DNA of 64,000 nt from Bacillota bacterium (GCA_023444095.1 JAEZRP010000001.1:66447-130446), one strand, 5' to 3'. Counted from the first letter of the stretch, positions 20,652 through 29,517 are shown. The notes: generated by a model not told the origin, from the sequence alone. Made by a program: numbers and translations.

Positions 20652-20818
20652 CAGCATAGAGGTTGCGATGCGTCAGAGTACCGACGGGAGAAGGCATTCC
20701 GTGAACGTCGGGAAAGGTAATCATCGCCGAACGTGCGTTCGGGGCACCGGGCGAGCGTGAGATTGCGAGAGAATATCCGCAATATTCCTGCTTTCTAGGA
20801 AAGCAGAGGCGCTTGCTT
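20652..20818 (+). ncRNA. lysine riboswitch (L-box)
   Basis: The leader shows the L-box landmarks in order: AGAGG-TTGCGA (from 20658), CAGAGTA, GGGAGAAGG...CGTGAA, GGGAAAGG, CGCCGAA, and a final stem CTGCTTTC-TA-GGAAAGCAG followed by AGGCGC. It precedes dapA-dapB-dapH, the lysine/diaminopimelate branch, which is the expected target. Lysine binding should favour the terminator at 20844 and shut the operon off. Confidence 0.9.
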
Positions 20819-20843
20819 TCATTCCATTTCATGGATCAATGAG

Positions 20844-20875
20844 CAGACGCCTCGCAACGGGGCGTCTGATTTTTA
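20844..20875 (+). terminator. riboswitch-controlled terminator
   Basis: CAGACGCC (20844-20851) pairs with GGCGTCTG (20861-20868), followed by ATTTTTAT. It is the expression platform of the lysine riboswitch, 57 bases before the dapA start. Confidence 0.85.
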
Positions 20876-20931
20876 TCATTCGTCCCGCCCCAAGGCGGCA
20901 CAGCCGCCCGACGACGCGAGGAGGATTTCAA

Positions 20932-21804
20932 GTGTTTCAAGGAAGCTATGTAGCGATCGTCACCCCATTCCACCCCGACGGCACGGTGAATGTCGAAAAA
21001 CTGCGCGAGCTGTGCCTCTGGCACCTCGAGAGCCGTACGGACGGCATCGTCGCGCTCGGAACGACCGGCGAATCATCCACCCTCTCCCACGAGGAGGACG
21101 ACCTCGTCATCCGCACCGTCATGGACGCGGTCGGCGGAAAGATCCCCGTCATCGCGGGCAGCGGTTCCAACTCCACCGAGACCGCGCTCATGAAGAGCCG
21201 CACCTACGCGGGTATGGGCGTCGACGGCATCCTCGTCATCACTCCCTACTACAACAAGGCCAACGAAAAGGGCATGTACCGCCACTTCGCGTCCATCGCG
21301 GACGAGGTAAACGCGCCGATGATCCTGTACAACGTGCCCGGGCGCACGGGCTGCGCGCTCTCCGTTTCGTGCGTAGAAGCGCTCTCGAAGCACAAAAACA
21401 TCGTCGGCATCAAGGAAGCGAGCGGAAGCATTTCCTACGCGGCGCGGATCGCCAACCTCGTCACGGACGATTTCTTCATGATGTCCGGAAACGACGACAT
21501 GATCGTTCCCCTCCTTTCCCTGGGCGCGTCGGGCGTCATCAGCGTGTTTGCGAACATCTGCCCGCGGGAAACCCACGACATCTGCGCGAACTGGTTCTCG
21601 GGCGATGTGAAGGCCGCGCGCGATTTGCAGCTCAAGTACCTCGACCTCATCAACGCGCTTTTCATTGAGGTGAACCCCATCCCCGTCAAGGAGGCCATGA
21701 ACATCATGGGCCTGGGCGTGGGGGGCTATCGGATGCCGCTGTGCGAGATGGACGAGAAGAACCGGGAGGCGCTCGCCCGCGCGATGAAGGTGCTGAACAC
21801 ATGA
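20932..21804 (+). CDS. dapA: 4-hydroxy-tetrahydrodipicolinate synthase
   Basis: Condenses pyruvate with aspartate semialdehyde, 290 aa, first committed step to diaminopimelate and lysine. Motifs: ALGTTGESSTL near residue 44, the YYNKANEKG and YNVPGRTG segments with the catalytic tyrosine, and the Schiff-base lysine in GIKEASG. The GTG start at 20932 has GAGGAGG seven bases upstream and gives the normal family length. It overlaps dapB by ATGA. Confidence 0.96.
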   Translation: MFQGSYVAIVTPFHPDGTVNVEKLRELCLWHLESRTDGIVALGTTGESSTLSHEEDDLVIRTVMDAVGGKIPVIAGSGSNSTETALMKSRTYAGMGVDGILVITPYYNKANEKGMYRHFASIADEVNAPMILYNVPGRTGCALSVSCVEALSKHKNIVGIKEASGSISYAARIANLVTDDFFMMSGNDDMIVPLLSLGASGVISVFANICPRETHDICANWFSGDVKAARDLQLKYLDLINALFIEVNPIPVKEAMNIMGLGVGGYRMPLCEMDEKNREALARAMKVLNT

Positions 21805-22520
21805 ATGTAATTTTACAGGGCTACGGCCGGATGGGCCGGAACATCGAGCAGGCGATGGCCGAGTTTTCGGACATGAAGATCGCGGGCGCGGTGCATCCGG
21901 GGCTGTTCGCACGGCCGCAGGACGTGCCGGGGGACATCGACGTCATCGTCGACTTCTCCTATCCGGGGAACCTTCCGAACATGGTCGATTACGCGAAGGA
22001 GACGGGCTGTGCGCTCGTCGTCGGAACGACGGGCTACACGGACGGGCAGGTCGCGCTCCTCAAAACGGCGGCGGAACACGCGCCAGTCATGTATTCGGCG
22101 AACTACTCCCTTGGCGTGGCGGTCATGAAGCGCGCGGCCAAGCTGCTCGCCGAGGCGCTCATGCCCTCGGGCTTTGACTGCGAGATCGTTGAAAAACACC
22201 ACAGTCAGAAGGCCGACGCGCCCAGCGGCACCGCAAAGGCACTCCTTGCCGCCATCGACCCTATGGACAGCTATCGCCACGTGTTCGGGCGGCAGGGCAT
22301 GACGGGCGCGCGGGGCCGGGAGATCGGCGTGAGCGCCGTGCGAGGGGGGACCGCCGCGGGCGAGCACGCAGTCCTGTTCCTCGGAACGGATGAGGAACTT
22401 GAAATCAAGCACACCGCCGTCAGCCGAATGATCTTCGCCCGGGGCGCCGTGCGAGCGGCGCGCGCGATGGCCGTCGCGCCCAAGGGATTCTACACCATGG
22501 ACGATATCTTCGATCTATAG
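21801..22520 (+). CDS. dapB: 4-hydroxy-tetrahydrodipicolinate reductase
   Basis: NAD(P)H-dependent second step of the branch, 239 aa. GYGRMGRNI at residues 8-16, VVGTTGYTD near 74, and the active-site EKHHSQKADAPSGTA near 134-148 are intact. It is somewhat shorter than the 265-270 aa of many homologues, as in other clostridial DapB. It is translationally coupled to dapA. Confidence 0.95.
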   Translation: MNVILQGYGRMGRNIEQAMAEFSDMKIAGAVHPGLFARPQDVPGDIDVIVDFSYPGNLPNMVDYAKETGCALVVGTTGYTDGQVALLKTAAEHAPVMYSANYSLGVAVMKRAAKLLAEALMPSGFDCEIVEKHHSQKADAPSGTAKALLAAIDPMDSYRHVFGRQGMTGARGREIGVSAVRGGTAAGEHAVLFLGTDEELEIKHTAVSRMIFARGAVRAARAMAVAPKGFYTMDDIFDL

Positions 22521-22530
22521 GGAGGACAGC

Positions 22531-23223
22531 ATGGACGCGTACGAAATCATCAACTTTATCAAAAACGCAAAGAAAAAGACGCCCGTGAAGGCGTATGTGA
22601 AGCTTTCGCGCCCGGTTGCGTTCCCGAACTGCAAGGTGTTCGGCGCGCCCGACTGCATCGTGTTCGGCGACTGGGCGGACATCGCTGCGGTCCTCGACAC
22701 AAACCGCGACGCGGTCCTTGAGCTTGAGGTCGAGTGCGACCGCAGAAACAGCGCGATGCCGCTGCTCGACCTTAGGAGCATCAACGCGCGCATCGAGCCG
22801 GGCGCGATCATTCGCGACATGGTGGAGATCGGCGACCGTGCCGTCATCATGATGGGCGCGATCCTGAACATCGGCGCGGTCGTCGGCCACGACACCATGA
22901 TCGACATGGGCGTGGTACTCGGCGGGCGCGCGACCGTCGGCGCGCATTGCCACATCGGCGCGGGCGCGGTGCTCGCGGGCGTCGTCGAGCCGCCCTCCGC
23001 CAAGCCCGTCGTCGTCGAGGATCACGTGCTCATCGGCGCGAACGCCGTCGTCATTGAAGGCGTCCGCATCGGTGAGGGCGCAGTCGTCGCAGCCGGCAGC
23101 GTCGTCATCTCGGATGTCGCACCAAACAGCGTCGTCGCGGGCGTTCCCGCGCGCTTTATCAAGATGAAGGACGCCGGAACCGTCGAAAAGACGCTGCTTT
23201 TGGACGCGCTCAGGGAGTTGTAA
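22531..23223 (+). CDS. dapH: tetrahydrodipicolinate N-acetyltransferase
   Basis: 230 aa, DapH of the acetylase variant of the diaminopimelate pathway. The N-terminal DapH domain (MDAYEIINFIKNAKKKTPVK) is followed by left-handed beta-helix hexapeptide repeats from about residue 90 to 210 (GAIIRDMVEIGDRAVIMMGA, VLAGVVEPPSAKPV). It starts ten bases after dapB with GGGAGG and ends the operon. Deacetylase and aminotransferase genes of the pathway are not in the window. Confidence 0.93.
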   Translation: MDAYEIINFIKNAKKKTPVKAYVKLSRPVAFPNCKVFGAPDCIVFGDWADIAAVLDTNRDAVLELEVECDRRNSAMPLLDLRSINARIEPGAIIRDMVEIGDRAVIMMGAILNIGAVVGHDTMIDMGVVLGGRATVGAHCHIGAGAVLAGVVEPPSAKPVVVEDHVLIGANAVVIEGVRIGEGAVVAAGSVVISDVAPNSVVAGVPARFIKMKDAGTVEKTLLLDALREL

Positions 23224-23230
23224 GAGGCGA

Positions 23231-23320
23231 AGGGAACGCCGGAGAGCTGCCCCGGACCCCGGCGGCGAATTGCTTTTGGTAAGTCGACCTCCAAGGGCCG
23301 CTGGCCCTTTGGAATCCCGG
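23231..23320. repeat. modular intergenic repeat, family 1, internally deleted copy
   Basis: It begins GGGAACGCCGGAGAGCTG, continues with CGGCGGCGAATTG and ends with CCAAGGGCC-GCT-GGCCCTTTGG-AATCCC (23291-23318). The outer modules match the copies at 61608 and 45302, but the central palindromes are missing. Confidence 0.55.
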
Positions 23321-23346
23321 ACTATGACAAGAATGTCATTGTACGT

Positions 23347-23390
23347 CGTCGGCGCGGGGTTCAAACCCCGCGCCGACGATTTTCGTTTTT
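23347..23390 (+). terminator. intrinsic terminator of the dap operon
   Basis: CGTCGGCGCGGGGTT (23347-23361) pairs perfectly with its complement at 23364-23378 around a CA loop, followed by ATTTTCGTTTTT. A 15-bp GC stem makes this very strong. It points toward the convergent iron-sulfur protein gene, whose stop lies at 23396. Confidence 0.9.
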
Positions 23391-23395
23391 GGGCC

Positions 23396-24133
23396 CTACG
23401 CGAAACCTCTGATCGCGCAGGGACCGACGCTGCACCGGAAACAGCCGTGCCGCCCCGGCAGGCTGTTCTTCTCTTTTAGGTACGCGTCGCAGCGAAAGCG
23501 GTCAAAGCCCTCGCGCGTCAGCGCTCCCGACGGGCAGTTCTGGACGCACGCGGCGCACGAGCCGTCCCGATACCACAGGCATAACGCTCCTTCCGGACGC
23601 GCGCTCGGCTCGATCCGGCGATCGATGACGACGCTGCCGATCCTGCCCATGGTGCCGAGCCTCGTCACCACAAGCCGGTTCAGACCGAACGTGCCGATGC
23701 CTGCGATCACGGCGGCAGACTTGTGCGACCACCGTGCGCGCAGCGAGGCGGGATCGTAATTGCTCGTGGGCGGCTGCGTGGCGACCTCGATTCCATCCTC
23801 TGCCAGCTCCGCCCCAAGCCGCGCGGCGATGTGCGCGAGCAGCTCGTTTGTCCCTTCATAATAGTCCGACCAGATGTCCGGCGCGCCGGAATCCTCGCGC
23901 GCGAGCCTCGCCATCTCCGAGGAGAACGGAACAAAGTAAGCGACGACCGTCTCGGCGGCGGGCAGGATGTCCGCCGGGAGGGCCTGCTCGCTCCCAATGA
24001 GATCGGTCAGTTGCGCAAACAGCGGGTCGTGCGCGTCCGCGTAGCCCACGATGGGCGTCCGGTACGGAAGGGGCGCGCGCCAGGCGGCCGTTTCCGCCGC
24101 GACGATCCCCTCGATTTTTTGCCTGATCTCCAT
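23396..24133 (-). CDS. QueG-like 4Fe-4S protein
   Basis: 245 aa, related to the epoxyqueuosine reductase (QueG) superfamily. A catalytic-like domain with GIGTFGLNRLVVTRLGTMGRIGSV near residues 140-165 precedes a ferredoxin-like cysteine cluster (CAACVQNCPSGAL) and two further groups (FRCDAYL, HGCFRCSVGPC). It is shorter than true QueG (about 310-380 aa) and lacks the HEAT-like tail, so tRNA modification is doubtful. ATG 24133 follows AGGAAG. It sits 11 bases after the DppA-like peptidase in one operon. Confidence 0.75.
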   Translation of the reverse strand: MEIRQKIEGIVAAETAAWRAPLPYRTPIVGYADAHDPLFAQLTDLIGSEQALPADILPAAETVVAYFVPFSSEMARLAREDSGAPDIWSDYYEGTNELLAHIAARLGAELAEDGIEVATQPPTSNYDPASLRARWSHKSAAVIAGIGTFGLNRLVVTRLGTMGRIGSVVIDRRIEPSARPEGALCLWYRDGSCAACVQNCPSGALTREGFDRFRCDAYLKEKNSLPGRHGCFRCSVGPCAIRGFA

Positions 24134-24144
24134 GCGTGTCTTCC

Positions 24145-24945
24145 TCACAGGCAGAAGTAGAAGAAGCGCAGAACCTCTATGTAATCGCCCGACTCGAACC
24201 GGACGGTGCGCGCGTCCGTCTGGACGACACCGGGATAGAGGCGCGCGCTGCGCGCGGAGGCGTGCTCCCGGAAGGAGATTTCCGCCACAAAGTGCTCCGG
24301 AAGCGGGAACATGCACTGTGCGGGATCGAGGGTCATGGCCTTCTCCGCCGCCGCGCGGATGCGCTCGACCGCCTCATCCGGGTGAATGGATAGGGACGCC
24401 CGGCCGATCCCTTCCTTGACCGGTACGGTCAGGATGTTGGGATTGACGGAAGTGATCCAGTCGCATAGCGCCCTGTCACCCGCCACCATAAAAATCGGCA
24501 CGCCGAGCGTCGCCGCGTAAAGCGCGTTGATATGCAGCTCGCTCGCCAGCTCGCCGTTGATCTTGACGTGGACGTTGCGCGTATTCATGGTGTGAGAAAG
24601 CGGATTCCCGTCGATCCCGGCGGCGGAATGATAGCCGGTGAAGATCGCGCCTTCGTGCTCCGCCGTGAGACCCGCCATCATGCTGCACAGCTCCTGCGCC
24701 CAGCCGCGCAAAAGGAGCGTTTTTCTGGGCAGCAACTCCGCGTCGATGTTGCGCGCGGAATCGTGCGCGTCCTTGACCAGAACCTCTTCCGCACCGCCCG
24801 CGAGCGCGCCTTCGCACGCAGCGGCCACTTCGCGCGTCATCTGCCGGGCGAAGGGCACATAGTCTGGCTTGCTCTTCTCCGTCTCGTCCCAATGAATGAT
24901 GCCGCAGGTTCCCTCGATGTCAGCCGATAGAAATATCTTTTTCAC
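24145..24945 (-). CDS. dppA: M55 family D-aminopeptidase, DppA-like
   Basis: 266 aa, zinc peptidase family M55 (DppA), which removes N-terminal D-amino acids from peptides. Metal ligands appear in the start motif LSADIEGTCGI (D9, E11) and in VKDAHDSARN, FTGYHS and MNTRN further on. The start is the GTG at 24945 with AGGGG upstream; an open frame continues to 25002 but has no plausible start. It lies between a P1 peptidase and the QueG-like gene. The cluster may recycle D-amino-acid peptides from cell wall. Confidence 0.85.
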   Translation of the reverse strand: MKKIFLSADIEGTCGIIHWDETEKSKPDYVPFARQMTREVAAACEGALAGGAEEVLVKDAHDSARNIDAELLPRKTLLLRGWAQELCSMMAGLTAEHEGAIFTGYHSAAGIDGNPLSHTMNTRNVHVKINGELASELHINALYAATLGVPIFMVAGDRALCDWITSVNPNILTVPVKEGIGRASLSIHPDEAVERIRAAAEKAMTLDPAQCMFPLPEHFVAEISFREHASARSARLYPGVVQTDARTVRFESGDYIEVLRFFYFCL

Positions 24946-24958
24946 GCATTTCGCCCCT

Positions 24959-25873
24959 TCATGCTTTTTCCTGATTATAGCACACGGCGTCCCGGATTGC
25001 ACGCGCGAGCGCGCGAGCGGCGAGCGTTCCGACGACGTTTACGTCCGCTTCCACATCCCCGCACGCGAGCGCGTAGATGGTATCGCCGTCCGCCATCGTC
25101 CCAACCGGAGAGATGCAGCGCGCATACGCCGCCCGCGCCATGGCCGCGACCTTCGAGCAGTCCGCCTTCGAAAGCCGCGCATTCGTAACCACGCAGGAGA
25201 CGGTCGTATTGCCCGTGAAGAGATCCGTCGGCGCGGCGAGGCGGTAGAGCGCCTCCTCGCACCGCGCGCCCTTCATCCCCGCGAGCTTCTCACCCGTCTC
25301 GAAGTCGAACACGTCGCCGAGCGCGTTCACGATAGCAACCGCGCCCACCTCGAGCGCGTCGAGCCGCACGGCGCAAAGCCCGAGCCCGGACCTCTCTGCC
25401 GACGCCATGCCGTTGAGCTTCCCCACCGTCGCGCCCGCGCCCGCACCGACCGCGCCGGAATCCTGCGCGCGCCTCTCGGAATCCAGGCACGCGGCGTAGC
25501 CCATGGCCGCGTCGGGGCGCGTGGTCGCGGAACCAATCCCGAGGTCATAGATGCACGACTGAACGACGAGCGGCACCTTCGCGTAGCCCGTGTCGTACCC
25601 GATCCCGCGCTCCTCAAGGTAGCGCATGACGCCGTCCGCCGCCGCAAGCCCGAACGCCGAGCCGCCCGCGAGCACCACCGCGTCAATCGGATTGTCGGCT
25701 GTCAGGGGCATGCACAAGAGCGTCTCGCGCGAGGCTGGGCCGCCCCCGCTGACGTCCACGCCGCCCTTCGCACCGTTTTCGGCGATCACGACGGTCACGC
25801 CCGTCATCGCCCCGGGATCCTGCGCGCTCCCGATCCGGAAGCCCTTCATTTCATTGATGTCGAAATACTCCAT
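24959..25873 (-). CDS. P1 family peptidase (S58, DmpA-like)
   Basis: 304 aa, Ntn-type aminopeptidase of family P1/S58. The fold markers are GxRIGSAQDPGAMTGVTVV near the start, LAGGSAFGLAAADGVMRYL near residue 90, and the GNTTVSCVVTNARLSKADCSKVAAMA segment near 235-260. The nucleophile, a Thr or Ser that becomes N-terminal after self-cleavage, is expected in that last segment. GGAGG lies at 25878-25882. It is the first gene of the three-gene peptidase cluster. Confidence 0.85.
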   Translation of the reverse strand: MEYFDINEMKGFRIGSAQDPGAMTGVTVVIAENGAKGGVDVSGGGPASRETLLCMPLTADNPIDAVVLAGGSAFGLAAADGVMRYLEERGIGYDTGYAKVPLVVQSCIYDLGIGSATTRPDAAMGYAACLDSERRAQDSGAVGAGAGATVGKLNGMASAERSGLGLCAVRLDALEVGAVAIVNALGDVFDFETGEKLAGMKGARCEEALYRLAAPTDLFTGNTTVSCVVTNARLSKADCSKVAAMARAAYARCISPVGTMADGDTIYALACGDVEADVNVVGTLAARALARAIRDAVCYNQEKA

Positions 25874-25888
25874 AAAACCTCCCTCGGA

Positions 25889-26126
25889 ATGGGAAACGCC
25901 GGGGATTCTCCCCGGACCCCGCTCAAGGTGAATGCCCTTGAGACTCCCAAACCCAATAAGCATTGGCCCAGCCCCAGCGTGAAATATGCAAACTCGGTCG
26001 TTCGGGGCTGGACCCCGGACGACCGATAGACAGCTTGATCTTTTTCTCTCAGCCTGGGATTCTTCAAGGATAATGTCCCTTAAGCGGGGTCCGGAGCGGA
26101 GCCCCGGCGTTCCCCTGCTCCCCTCC
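25889..26126. repeat. large inverted repeat element, family 2, copy 2
   Basis: The left arm GGGAAACGCCGGGGATTC...CCGGACCCCGCTCAAGG (25889-25946) is an imperfect inverted copy of the right arm CAAGGATAATGTCCCTTAAG...GGGGTCCGGAGCGGAGCCCCGGCGTTCCCC (26065-26126). Between them lies a hairpin TCGGTCGTTCGGGG/CCCCGGACGACCGA (26006-26038), then CTTTTTCTC. The right half matches 7482-7600. It looks like a MITE-like non-coding element; no transposase is visible. Confidence 0.55.
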
Positions 26127-26129
26127 CCG

Positions 26130-27077
26130 CTACTGCTTGACCGAGCCGAGGATGCCCTCGACGAAATTCTTCTGGAGGATGAAGAAGATGACAACGGTGG
26201 GAATGGTCGTGATGGTGACCGCGAGCATGATCTGGCCGAAGTCGAGCACGTAGCCGCCCATGAGGTTTGAGATGTACATGGGCATGGTATGGTTTTTCGG
26301 GTTCGCGGCCAGGATGACCAGCGGCCAGAGGTAGGAGTTCCAGGAGTTCATGAACGTGACGGTCGCGGCTGCCGAGTAGGTCGGTTTCATGACGGGCATG
26401 AACACCCGCGTGAAGATGCCGAACTCGCTCAGTCCGTCGATGCGCGAAGCCTCGATCAGCTCGCGCGGGAACGACTGCGCGCCCTGCCGGAACATGAAGA
26501 TCAGAAACGCGGTGGAGAATGCCGGGATCACGACGCCCCAATAGTTGTTCGTCAGCCCGATCTTCGAGAACATGCGGAAGAGAGGCACGAGCGTCGCGGC
26601 TGCCGGGATCATCATGGAGAGCATGATGAGCTTCATGATAAAGTCCTTGCCCTTCGTCCGGTAGACCACGAACGCGTAGCCCGCGGCGGACGAGACGAGG
26701 AGCGACCCCGCCGTAATGAGGAGCGTGTTCCGGAGAGAATTCCAGAACGCGATCACAATCTTCGAGGAGCCGACGATCCCGAGGAACTGCCACACGGTCT
26801 CGACCTGCTTCGCGGCCGGATCGGCGGCGTCGCCTTCGTCGCGCATGAACACAAGGTCGAGGTTCTGATTATCGGTCAGAAGGCCGTAGAGGTTCTTTCC
26901 GAAGTTCGCGCCGGGATAGAGTCTGGCCTGCGCCACGTCGTTGGTGTGGTTGGTCGAGGAGACGATGATCCAGTAAAACGGGAACACCGACAAAAGGGAG
27001 AAGACAATGAGCACGATGTGCGTCACGACGGTCGCGCCCGAGATGTGCTTCTTGTTGCGCTTAACGTTTTCTGTCAT
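26130..27077 (-). CDS. carbohydrate ABC transporter permease, MalG type
   Basis: Membrane subunit of a CUT1 sugar importer, 315 aa, six predicted helices. The EAA loop reads EASRIDGLSEFGIFTRVFMPVMKP near residues 208-230. Between helix 1 and the conserved FWNSLRNTLL there is a longer extracytoplasmic loop than usual (about residues 45-105, with an acidic RDEGDAADPAAK stretch). It overlaps its partner permease by ATGA. Substrate is unknown. No ATPase gene lies in this operon, as is common when a shared MsmX-like ATPase serves several importers. Confidence 0.9.
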   Translation of the reverse strand: MTENVKRNKKHISGATVVTHIVLIVFSLLSVFPFYWIIVSSTNHTNDVAQARLYPGANFGKNLYGLLTDNQNLDLVFMRDEGDAADPAAKQVETVWQFLGIVGSSKIVIAFWNSLRNTLLITAGSLLVSSAAGYAFVVYRTKGKDFIMKLIMLSMMIPAAATLVPLFRMFSKIGLTNNYWGVVIPAFSTAFLIFMFRQGAQSFPRELIEASRIDGLSEFGIFTRVFMPVMKPTYSAAATVTFMNSWNSYLWPLVILAANPKNHTMPMYISNLMGGYVLDFGQIMLAVTITTIPTVVIFFILQKNFVEGILGSVKQ

Positions 27078-28030
27078 TTGGAATCACCGACCTTCAGCTG
27101 GATGAGCGCAAGCACGGCGACCAGAATCAGGATCACGTAGGAGATCGCGGACGCGTAGCCGAAGCGGGGCGTGCCCTCGAACGTGAGCTGGTAGATGTAC
27201 TTCGAGAGTGTGATCGTCTTGAAGTCGCCGTTTGTCATATTCTGAACCTCGTCGAACAGCTGGAGCGTTCCGTTGGTCGAGAGGATCGTGGTCATGAGGA
27301 TGATGGGCTTGAGAAGCGGGAGCGTGATGTGCGTAAACCGCTGATACGCGCTCGCGCCGTCGATCTTCGCGGCTTCGTATATGCCGGGATCGATGTTCTG
27401 AAGTCCCGCGAGGTAGAAGATCATGTTGTATCCCGTCCAGCGCCAGAGCATCGTGAGGATGATGATGAATTTTGCGGTGGCGTTCTGGGTGAGGAACTTG
27501 ATCGGCTGATCGATCAGGCTCAGGTTCATCAAAACCGAGTTGACAAAGCCGGAGTTCGAGAACATTTGCTTGAAGATGATCGCGCAGCTGACAAGCGAGG
27601 TCGCGCAGGGCAGGAAGATCGCCGTGCGGTAGACGCCCTTCATCGTCAGCTTCTTGTTGTTCAGAAGGCTCGCGAGCACAAGAGCCGTCAGGAGCATGAT
27701 CGGCACCTGAACGATCAGATAGAAGAAGGTGTTCGACAGGGCCTCTCTGAATTTTGCATCCTTCGTGAAGAGCCTGATATAGTTATAAAACAAATCGTTG
27801 ACAGCCTGTCCGGTGCTTTCCGAATTTTGGAAGAGCTCCGTCACCGACGAATAGTCGCCGAACGTCAGGGCGTCGCCCTTCCCCTGCTGCAGCGAATAAA
27901 TAAACGCCTCGATCATGGGATAGAACGCCAGCATGATGATCAGGATCGTCGCCGGCGCGATGAACCACCAGCCGTTGCGCTGCGTGCGCACCTGCAGGCC
28001 GGCCTTGTTCGGAGCGATGGTCTTTTGCAT
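27074..28030 (-). CDS. carbohydrate ABC transporter permease, MalF type
   Basis: Second CUT1 membrane subunit, 318 aa. Early helix WWFIAPATILIIMLAFYPM, EAA loop EAAKIDGASAYQRFTHITLPLLKP near residues 222-245. I chose ATG 28030 with GGGGAG upstream; the open frame to 28081 has no ribosome binding site. It follows the receptor gene after two GC hairpins and overlaps the MalG-type gene. Confidence 0.9.
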   Translation of the reverse strand: MQKTIAPNKAGLQVRTQRNGWWFIAPATILIIMLAFYPMIEAFIYSLQQGKGDALTFGDYSSVTELFQNSESTGQAVNDLFYNYIRLFTKDAKFREALSNTFFYLIVQVPIMLLTALVLASLLNNKKLTMKGVYRTAIFLPCATSLVSCAIIFKQMFSNSGFVNSVLMNLSLIDQPIKFLTQNATAKFIIILTMLWRWTGYNMIFYLAGLQNIDPGIYEAAKIDGASAYQRFTHITLPLLKPIILMTTILSTNGTLQLFDEVQNMTNGDFKTITLSKYIYQLTFEGTPRFGYASAISYVILILVAVLALIQLKVGDSK

Positions 28031-28129
28031 TTTGCTCCCCCTCTGTCCTTGAAAAGCGGTCGCACGCGCGGCCGCTCCCATTGTTTGCGCGCCCCTCCGG
28101 TATGCCCGACCGGGCGCGCCGTCCGGGAC

Positions 28130-28185
28130 GGGCGGGGGACCGTTCCCCCGCCCTGCCCGGTCGCGGGGGATGTTCGTCCCCCGCG
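28130..28185 (-). other. two GC hairpins between receptor and permease genes
   Basis: CGCGGGGGA/TCCCCCGCG (28162-28185) and GGGCGGGGGA/TCCCCCGCCC (28130-28153) are perfect stems of 9 and 10 bp without U-tracts. Downstream of the receptor gene they would impede 3' exonucleases and lower permease expression relative to receptor. Role inferred from position. Confidence 0.6.
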
Positions 28186-28201
28186 CGTGGCTTGTCTTTG
28201 A

Positions 28202-29461
28202 TTACTCCATTTCGAACTCGAGGTTCTCCTGGGCGGTATCGAGCGCGGACTGGGCATCTGCGCCGTTCAGAACTTCCTGCACGGCCTCGTTGATGGCGTC
28301 GCGCGCCTCGTAGTTGTATACGCCGTAGTTGACGACCGGGATGTTCGCCGCGTAGTCAAGAAGGTCCTCAAAGATCTTCTGGCCTGCGAAGAACGGATGC
28401 TCGATGGTGTAGGCCTCGCCGCCGGCGGCGGGGAGATACGTCGCGATCGCGGAAGAGGTCGGGAGGATGGTCTGGTAGAGCTCGACGGAACCCGCGAAGG
28501 TCTTCGCGAGGAAGTCGGCCGCTTCCTTCTCCTCGGGGCCGCGCACGACGAGCCAGGAGGAGCCGCCCTGGTTGGAGTAGTTGACAGAGGTCTCAAGGTT
28601 CAGGCGCGGCGTGGTGGTCATGCCCCACAGGCCGGACTGGTCCTCGGCGAGCACGATGGACGCCATGATCCAGCAGCCGTTGACGGTGCCGGCGCAGTTG
28701 CCGCTCTGGAAGCCGGAGATGTAGTCGGGCCAATCGACGCCTTCGTACACGATGCCGGACTGCGCGAGGCGGACGACCTGATTGACGACCTCGACGAAGG
28801 GCTCGGTGTTGATCTGGGGATCGCCGTTCTCGTCAAAGAACCAAGTGCCCATGGACTGCACCATCATCATGACGAAGTCGGAGTAGCCCGCGGAGGTGGA
28901 AAGCAGGTACTTGCCGGTCTTTTCCTTGACGACCTTGCCGATCTCGATCAGCTCGTCCCAAGTGACGTTGGTCACGTCCTCGAGGGTGTAGCCGGCCTCG
29001 GCGAGGATGTCGGTGCGCAGGAACATCGCCGATGCGCCATTGTCGAACGGCACGGCATAGCTCTGGCCATCGAAGGTGAAGTTGGCAACCTTGTAAGACG
29101 CGAACTGGGTGTAGTCGATGTAATCATCGAGCGGCAGGTAGTACTGGGAGAAGCTCGAGAGGAACTTCTGGCCCGAGTTGTCCTGCATGAGAATGACGTC
29201 CGGAAGCGCGCTCACGTCGCCGGACATGAAGGACGTGGTCTGGATGGTCTCGATGTCGCCGGATTCGATGTTGACAACCTCAATATTCACATTGGGGTTG
29301 GCGGCCTCGTAAATTTTCGCGGCCTCTTCCATCGCGTAGACGTTGAACGCAGGATCCCAGCACCAGACGGTGACGGTCTTCTGCTCCTCCGCCTGTGCGC
29401 CCACCGCGATCGCGGGGATCATCAGGCACACGGCCATGAGAATCGCCAGGAGCTTTTTCAT
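28202..29461 (-). CDS. sugar ABC transporter substrate-binding protein (CUT1)
   Basis: Extracellular receptor, 419 aa, family 1 solute-binding protein. The start MKKLLAILMAVC leads a signal peptide, with likely cleavage near GAQA-EE at residue 25; the cysteine in the hydrophobic core is not a clear lipobox. The start of the mature domain (VTVWCWDPAFNVYAMEEAAKIYE) and the late GGSSWLVVRG segment are typical of oligosaccharide binders. AAGGAGG precedes ATG 29461 and a strong promoter lies upstream. Which sugar it binds cannot be said. Confidence 0.9.
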   Translation of the reverse strand: MKKLLAILMAVCLMIPAIAVGAQAEEQKTVTVWCWDPAFNVYAMEEAAKIYEAANPNVNIEVVNIESGDIETIQTTSFMSGDVSALPDVILMQDNSGQKFLSSFSQYYLPLDDYIDYTQFASYKVANFTFDGQSYAVPFDNGASAMFLRTDILAEAGYTLEDVTNVTWDELIEIGKVVKEKTGKYLLSTSAGYSDFVMMMVQSMGTWFFDENGDPQINTEPFVEVVNQVVRLAQSGIVYEGVDWPDYISGFQSGNCAGTVNGCWIMASIVLAEDQSGLWGMTTTPRLNLETSVNYSNQGGSSWLVVRGPEEKEAADFLAKTFAGSVELYQTILPTSSAIATYLPAAGGEAYTIEHPFFAGQKIFEDLLDYAANIPVVNYGVYNYEARDAINEAVQEVLNGADAQSALDTAQENLEFEME

Positions 29462-29517
29462 ACGGTTTTCCTCCTTATTTTTTGTGAACCGCTTGCGCGT
29501 TAACACAATACAAACAA

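Noticed and set aside
23355..23370. GGGGTTCAAACCCC resembling a tRNA T-arm
   Set aside because: It is the tip of the perfect dap terminator stem; no acceptor, D or anticodon arms surround it.
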